From Siphlonurus alternatus (taxonomy: Eukaryota; Arthropoda; Insecta; Ephemeroptera; Siphlonuridae), in NCBI GenBank assembly GCA_949825025.1, contig OX463788.1, forward strand, positions 34,149,078 through 34,213,077: a stretch of 64,000 nt of DNA. Reading direction: 5' to 3'. The translations under genes and the position numbers were made by a program. Positions 59,055 to 64,000 of this stretch are shown here, piece by piece (the stretch's first letter is position 1; each line of letters opens with the position of its first letter). The notes below the pieces were generated by a model, which was not told the origin of the DNA, ran no database searches, and worked only from the letters and a program-made list of their open reading frames with translations.

Positions 59055-59691
59055 CAGGGACCGGATGCACGCGTTTTTTTCGTGCATCCGAGATGCGCAT
59101 CCGGATGCAAATTAATTTTTCGTGCATCCATGGATGCGCATCTGGATGCAAATTTATTTTTCATGCATCTGGGATGCGCATCCGGATGCAAATTTATTTT
59201 CCATGCATCTGGGATGCGCATCCGGATGCATTAATTTTTTCCCGTGCATCTGGGATGCACGGATGCGGATGCAAGCCAATTTTTGCGCATCCGTGTGCAT
59301 CTTGCATCTGCATCCGATCTTTGGTTTTTATAATACACTTTGTTTCTTGCAATTTTAAACGACAAGTGGCAAATAAATGTTAAGAAAATGCCTTGTGTTA
59401 AAGATTTATTTAGAGGCCATTAGCAAAAAACCTGAGAAAAAAGGAGAAAAAAAAGTGTTAAATGGATGCAAATTTATTTTTCGTGCATCCGTGGATGCGC
59501 ATCCGGATGCAAATTTATTTTTCATGCATCTGGGATGCGCATCCGGATGCATTCATTTTTTCCCGTGCATCTGGGATGCGCATCCGGATGCATTCATTTT
59601 TCTCTGTGCATCTGGGATGCACGGATGCGGATGCAAGCCCATTTTTGCGCATCCGTGTGCATCTTGCATCCGCATCCGCATCCGATCCCTG
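59055..59691. mobile_element. hAT-type element made of a GATGCGCATCCG minisatellite
   Basis: Ends CAGGGACCGGATGCA and CATCCGATCCCTG, flanked by an exact 8-bp duplication ATTATAAC (59047-59054 and 59692-59699). Two blocks (59055-59320 and 59461-59691) consist of units of about 46 bp with GGGATGCGCATCCGGATGCA and a T-rich piece. Unique DNA lies between them. Open frames here (repeats of CIWDAHPDA) are artefacts. Confidence 0.88.
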
Positions 59692-59914
59692 ATTATAACT
59701 ATTATAAGTTAATGGCTTTACAAAGAATTGAAAATTTGCCTAAATTGGTTCTTGTTAAGTCAATATGGAAATTGTTTGATCGCCTTGTATTGTTGCTGCG
59801 TATGTATACGTCTTTATCTTTATCAAGGAAAAATTATTTTTGATTAGATTGTTGTTGACCTTATATACGTAATTTGTGTGCACTGTGACCATTTTTTTTT
59901 TTTTCAAGGATACA

Positions 59915-60122
59915 CCCCTAAGAGAGAGCTTACAGCTCGCGGCGGGGTACTCGGTAGGGATAAGGTAGGGAACGGATAGTGGCCACGGCCTGCATGCTAC
60001 GCGTCCCAGCATTTGCTGAGGTGAGACTGAGGGAACCGTGGAAAACCTCAGTCAGGACGGACCCCTCTGCTTTTTCTCAATGGACCAAAGCGATGTCCAA
60101 AGCCTGGGGAACCACACACAAG
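59915..60122 (-). mobile_element. 5S-derived SINE, copy 3, lacking its 5S head
   Basis: Body and 3' end match copies 1 and 2 nearly base for base (GGTTCCCCAGGCTTTGG through AAGCTCTCTCTTAGGGGTGT), but the sequence stops at about 60122 before the 5S-like promoter. It is 5'-truncated. An A-rich tail lies at about 59892-59906. Confidence 0.85.
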
Positions 60123-60404
60123 TTTGTCTATATAATGTATGTACATCCCAAACGCAATTGAATAAAGAATTAAATTTGAATAATTTTTAATTTCATCGTT
60201 CTGCAACTTCAGTCACCACAACACCAATTCGATCTCTACAGTATGAATAATAATAATACAATTTTTTTACAGATGAATTCTTTAAGCTAGATCGGAATGT
60301 GTTAAATTTCTAAAAAGTAAATTTCCATATGGGAGGAAATAATTAATAATAAAATGATTGACATTATATTGTAACTGATGTATTAGGCCGTAAAATTAGA
60401 AGTA
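60123..60404. other. AT-rich DNA with a possible LINE tail
   Basis: CAATTGAATAAAGAATTAAA TTTGAATAA at about 60155-60182 resembles the 3' tails of the LINEs above. No coding part is attached. Confidence 0.35.
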
Positions 60405-61300
60405 CCCATTAGCGCCCAGAGGCTCCATTTGGGCTCTTTTTGGACCCACCCCAAAATGGAGGTACCCCACTTCCTCAGGGTACTGATATTTTACAATTCA
60501 GGGTACGATACATGGAATTGGTGAAATGAATTTTCAGGGTAGTTGGTTTTACATACAGGTCATCTAAATATATGAGCCATGTATCCTGAGTGGATATCAG
60601 GGTCCTCAGGGTACCTTGAGGTAACGGATATAACCCCACCAACTAAAAATCTGAAAAAAATAATTTAGACCTTTAAAAATATAAAATTTATAATGGTCGT
60701 ATTGAGAGGTCATTTCCGGTAACCTTTTACCCTGAATTTTACCTGACATTTGTCAAATTATCATATAGAGCATTTTTAATGCCAAATTCGAACTTACAAT
60801 GTCCAAATTAGTTGGATTTGATACCTTGTTTGTATTTGTAGTTGCATTTTGGACTTGACCCTTTTTCAGGGTCAAGAGGACCCTGACTTAGGTACCAACA
60901 CAGAGGATTGTGTAATACATCTTTCTGTACTAATTTGACCCTTCTGAATTCATTTTTGAAGCTAAAAATGCTCTAATTACACATTAGAAACAAATCAGGG
61001 TCAAAGATAAAGGTCACAACCTTAACAATGTCATATTTGGTTTTAATGTATGTTATACCCGAAAATTTGAAAAAATTCAAGACAATTTTTTGTCCAAAAA
61101 TAGTTTTACCTTAAAGCCCACCCTGACCCTGAAAAAGGGTAAAATACATTTCAGGTACTTTTTTCCTAGAGAACAAAGTTTGTCCTATTCCCTGTCCAAG
61201 TTTGAAAGCTCTAGGTCAAAACATAAGAGCACAGGAAATTTTCAAAGTTAGTCAATTTAGACCTCAAATTTTAGTAAAAAAGAAACTGGGCACTAATGGG
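60405..61300. mobile_element. 896 bp TIR element, CCCATTAGCGCCCAG ends
   Basis: CCCATTAGCGCCCAG and CTGGGCACTAATGGG are inverted. TTAA follows the right end (61301-61304), but the left flank is AGTA, so a TTAA duplication is only partly preserved. The interior repeats CAGGGTAC and CCTGA-type motifs on both strands. No transposase frame. Confidence 0.65.
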
Positions 61301-61424
61301 TTAATTTGCAGGGTAAATATGAATCATCCAAATATAACTTGTATTTTGGTTACATCATTACATGTAAGAACTGGTGCATTAATTAATCTTCTATTTTATA
61401 TTATATAGAAATTTTATGTTAATA

Positions 61425-61522
61425 AAAGTATGTAATTTTGTATGATTTGAATGTAAAATACAATACTCATGATGTAATCTTAATTAGCGGAAGCTATTAA
61501 TAAAGTTTTATTTCATTTCATT
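61425..61522 (+). mobile_element. LINE 3' tail remnant
   Basis: TTAGCGGAAGCTATTAATAA then AGTTTTATTTCATTTCATT is laid out like the first LINE's 3' end (TTAGCGCAAGCTAAAATAAA then TTTCAATTTCAATT). No coding part. Confidence 0.55.
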
Positions 61523-63001
61523 ATTACTAATAAATGTAATAATATATGTACTTAAATAGCGAGATTAAGGCACGGACTGGCCAAGCTACCCATCCACCGA
61601 GCATGGGTCGGTGGTCGGTGGGCCGCGGCAAAAGTGGCCGGCCACCGAGGCAAAAGTGGCCGGCCGTCGAGGCAAATGTGGGCCGGTGGTCAGAGAGAAA
61701 AAAAAAGGGTAAAAGGGAGAAAAGAAAAATACGGAGAAAAAAAGAGAGGGAATGAATAAAAGAAAATGCCAACAAAAACCAATGGAATTAAAGAGCACTC
61801 TCTTATATAAATTTTGACCAAGGAATTAGAGGGAATGAAAGCTATAGAGTGCATATGCATCATATCAGCTTTACTTGTGGGATGAAGAAGACAATATATA
61901 TATTATATAGTACTGCAGTAGTTTAGCCCTGGTGTCAATTATTTCCGTGATCTTTTAAATTACGTGTTTAAATTAATATTCCGTCTTATATCATATTTAT
62001 AAATTTAATTATAATCAGAGCTTTCTTAGGGCTCTGGTCTTACATATTTTATGAAATTAAGCATCGCATCATGCATTTAAAATCAAGCGCTATAAAATAA
62101 TTAAGAGAAAAAAATTATCCTGATTGAGATTTTATTTTATGATTCGTATTTTACACATTTTTTTTTCTTTTTTTTTTTTTTTTTTTCTTTTTAAATACTG
62201 ATCTATAACCTAAATTTATTTAATTTACTGCAAAATAGAGGAACTTTTTATAACAGATTAACAATAGCATATATTATACACGCGATAGCTGGCTGCGAGT
62301 ACTCGACCTCAGACTTAAACCAAAACTAAAAAAACTAAAACAAAAAAGGTGAGCCTGCAGGCTCTGCATGTATCACAATTTATAAAAAATATGATTCTGA
62401 ATTAAGCAACATTTATTTATTATTTTTTTTTTCCTGGTTAGGTTTACTTTTTAAACTCTAGCTGCATGCTGGTGTATTTAATTTGGCATATTTCTATAAT
62501 CATTATCACTAAGCAATTTTCAATTCAAAGATTTATAGCTGCAAAGAAATTGTACGTACATGAAATAAATTTTAAAAATTAATTTAATAATAATTAAAAT
62601 TAACTGTTGGTTACAATCAAAAAATACTTCATATCAGTAAGTAAAAAATTCTCAGTAAAATACTTTGCATTTATATACCTTGAAAAAAGTATACAAAATA
62701 AGAATAAATTATTTGTAAATAAAAAAAACTTGAACTTAAATAAATTAATGGAGAAAGAAATTAATAATTCTTTTATTAATTATCAGTTTGCCTGAAAAAT
62801 ATATTTCTCAAATAACTTCTAATAAATTTATAAATTAATTAACATTGTATTTATTTGGAATCCAAAATCCTTAAATATATTTCTCCAGTGAACAATTAAC
62901 TTAATACGACTCTCGAATTAGTGTAATTTGTGAAAAATTTAGTAAAAATTCTAGTAAAAACCGAAAAAAAAATCGCGCCTGCGGCCCCCCTTTGAAGTGT
63001 A

Positions 63002-63200
63002 AAGGTGCGGATTCACATGGCCGCGATTTCCAGCCTGTGACGCGACGCGAATAAAGCGCACTTGCTGTAACATCTATTGGCGGCCATATTGGGCAATTAA
63101 AAGAAAAAGAGCATCGCAATTAACGCGATTACCGGCGAATTCACCGCCGCATAGGATTTCCCAGCTTTTACGTCACAATTAATCGCGTCGCATCCACGCT
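63002..63200. mobile_element. Short TIR element, GCGATT family, copy 3
   Basis: Same orientation as copies 1 and 2. GGATTCACATGGCCGCGATT start, CATATTGGGCAATTAAAAGA middle, and a TTAA at 63201-63204 at its right end. Confidence 0.78.
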
Positions 63201-63204
63201 TTAA

Positions 63205-63391
63205 AGGCGGATTCACATGGCGATTTTTATGATGCGGCGTGACGCGAATTATGCGCACTTGCTGTGACATCCATTGGCGGCCATATTTGGCAATTAAAAG
63301 AAAAAGAGCATCGTAATTAACGCGATTCCTGATGGAGAATTCGCCTCCGCATAGGTTTTCACAGCTTTTACGTCAAAATCGCGTCGCCATC
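63205..63391. mobile_element. Short TIR element, GCGATT family, copy 4
   Basis: Begins AGGCGGATTCACATGGCG after TTAA at 63201-63204 and ends before TTAA at 63392-63395. Same body as the other copies. Confidence 0.8.
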
Positions 63392-63395
63392 TTAA

Positions 63396-63615
63396 GGTGG
63401 ATTCAGATGGCGACAACGCGATGCGATGCGATTTTGTCACACAAGCTGTGAAACCCTATGCAGAAGCGAATTCGCCATTGCGGCAGCGAATATCACGTTA
63501 AATTACGATGCTCTTTTTTTAATCGCCAAATATGGCCGCCATTGCATGGATGTTACAGCAAGAGCGCATTATTCGCTTCGCGTCGCAGGCTGGAAATCGC
63601 CATGTGAATCCGAGA
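63396..63615. mobile_element. Short TIR element, GCGATT family, copy 5 (inverted)
   Basis: Opposite orientation. GGTGGATTCAGATGGCGACA start, GCAGAAGCGAATTCGCC, then AAATATGGCCGCCATTGCAT, ending near TCGCCATGTGAATCC. It abuts copy 4 through the TTAA at 63392-63395. Confidence 0.78.
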
Positions 63616-63840
63616 CTTTTTTACCGTCTATATGTGGGCCGTCATTCTTTCTCGCTCGGTGGGCCGTTTTGGCCCAGTCCGTGCCTGGGCCCGGGCAGCC
63701 GAAAGTTAATAAAGATAATATATATATTTGACTCTTGTATTTTTGCACAACAATAAATTAATTAATTCAACACATTTAGTATGATTTAGTTATAATCAAA
63801 TGTTATAAGCTTAAACATATGCATATGCATATAAGCTTAA

Positions 63841-64000
63841 AGTAGAGTGAGCGAGTTCATTTTTTTTTAATATTTAATTTTTTAAAAATAGTTTAAGCTG
63901 CCCTCTATTGAGAAATGAAAACCAAAAAATTCCATCTCAAATAGTTTCACGTACCACAAAAAATTCCCAAAGTTGGTGTTTCGGAGGCCTTTAACGTGCA
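63841..64000 (+). mobile_element. GAGTGAGCG foldback, left arm, cut by window end
   Basis: TTAA (63837-63840), then AGTAGAGTGAGCGAGTTCAT, CTGCCCTCTATTGAGAAATG and GGTGTTTCGGAGGCCTTTAA, as in the left arm of 20862-21504. The right arm lies beyond the window. Confidence 0.85.

Larger units (their letters stand above)
61567..63687. mobile_element. 2.1 kb hAT-type element, copy 2 (inverted)
   Basis: The left end AAGGCACGGACTGGCC matches the right end of the 34610-36732 element in reverse, and the right end GGCCCAGTCCGTGCCTG matches its left end. The length (2121 bp against 2123 bp) is coincidental, because this copy carries an inserted chain of GCGATT elements. No target duplication is seen. Confidence 0.72.

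Noticed and set aside
59093..59843. Overlapping open frames with CIWDAHPDA repeats
   Set aside because: Translation of the GATGCGCATCCG minisatellite in several frames at once.

Overview
The window is eukaryotic and most likely comes from an arthropod. It is AT-rich (roughly 30% GC by eye), has no operons, and consists mostly of introns, intergenic DNA and transposable elements. The species cannot be named from the sequence. The arthropod call rests on the intron structure, the non-LTR retrotransposon types, the 5S-rRNA-headed SINEs and the very many foldback MITEs, and is an inference.

The only host coding sequence I can support is a set of five internal exons on the minus strand. In gene order they are 29724-29386, 12803-12489, 10333-10022, 8985-8674 and 5313-4963. 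Each encodes exactly one immunoglobulin-like domain, is bounded by AG and GT splice dinucleotides, and has phase 1 at both ends, so any subset can be joined in frame. The domains share an unusual four-cysteine pattern: the canonical Ig pair plus a second pair at a CRWxW motif and a DCS motif. They are probably consecutive domains of one secreted or membrane multi-Ig protein. Neither a signal peptide exon nor a 3' terminal exon is visible. A GC-rich stretch with a minus-strand TATA box at about 41.8-42.17 kb is a possible but weak first-exon/promoter candidate.

Layout: 0-2.7 kb is one large foldback element inserted in a (TA)n run. 3.1-3.5 kb holds two small TTAA-flanked elements. 4.9-12.8 kb carries four of the Ig exons, with a 1.2 kb foldback, MITEs and microsatellites in the introns. 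12.8-29.4 kb is a 16.6 kb intron that contains a nested transposon graveyard: a LINE (14.3-24.6 kb) broken by a hAT-type element, a second LINE, a foldback MITE and a 3.6 kb TIR element that itself contains two more elements. 29.7-64 kb has no recognisable host exons. It holds hAT-type non-autonomous elements with 8-bp target duplications, TTAA foldbacks, 5S-derived SINEs, minisatellites and microsatellites, separated by featureless AT-rich DNA.

Two things stand out: the array of symmetrical, interchangeable four-cysteine Ig exons, and several unrelated TTAA-flanked foldback elements that sit head to tail sharing a single TTAA between neighbours.
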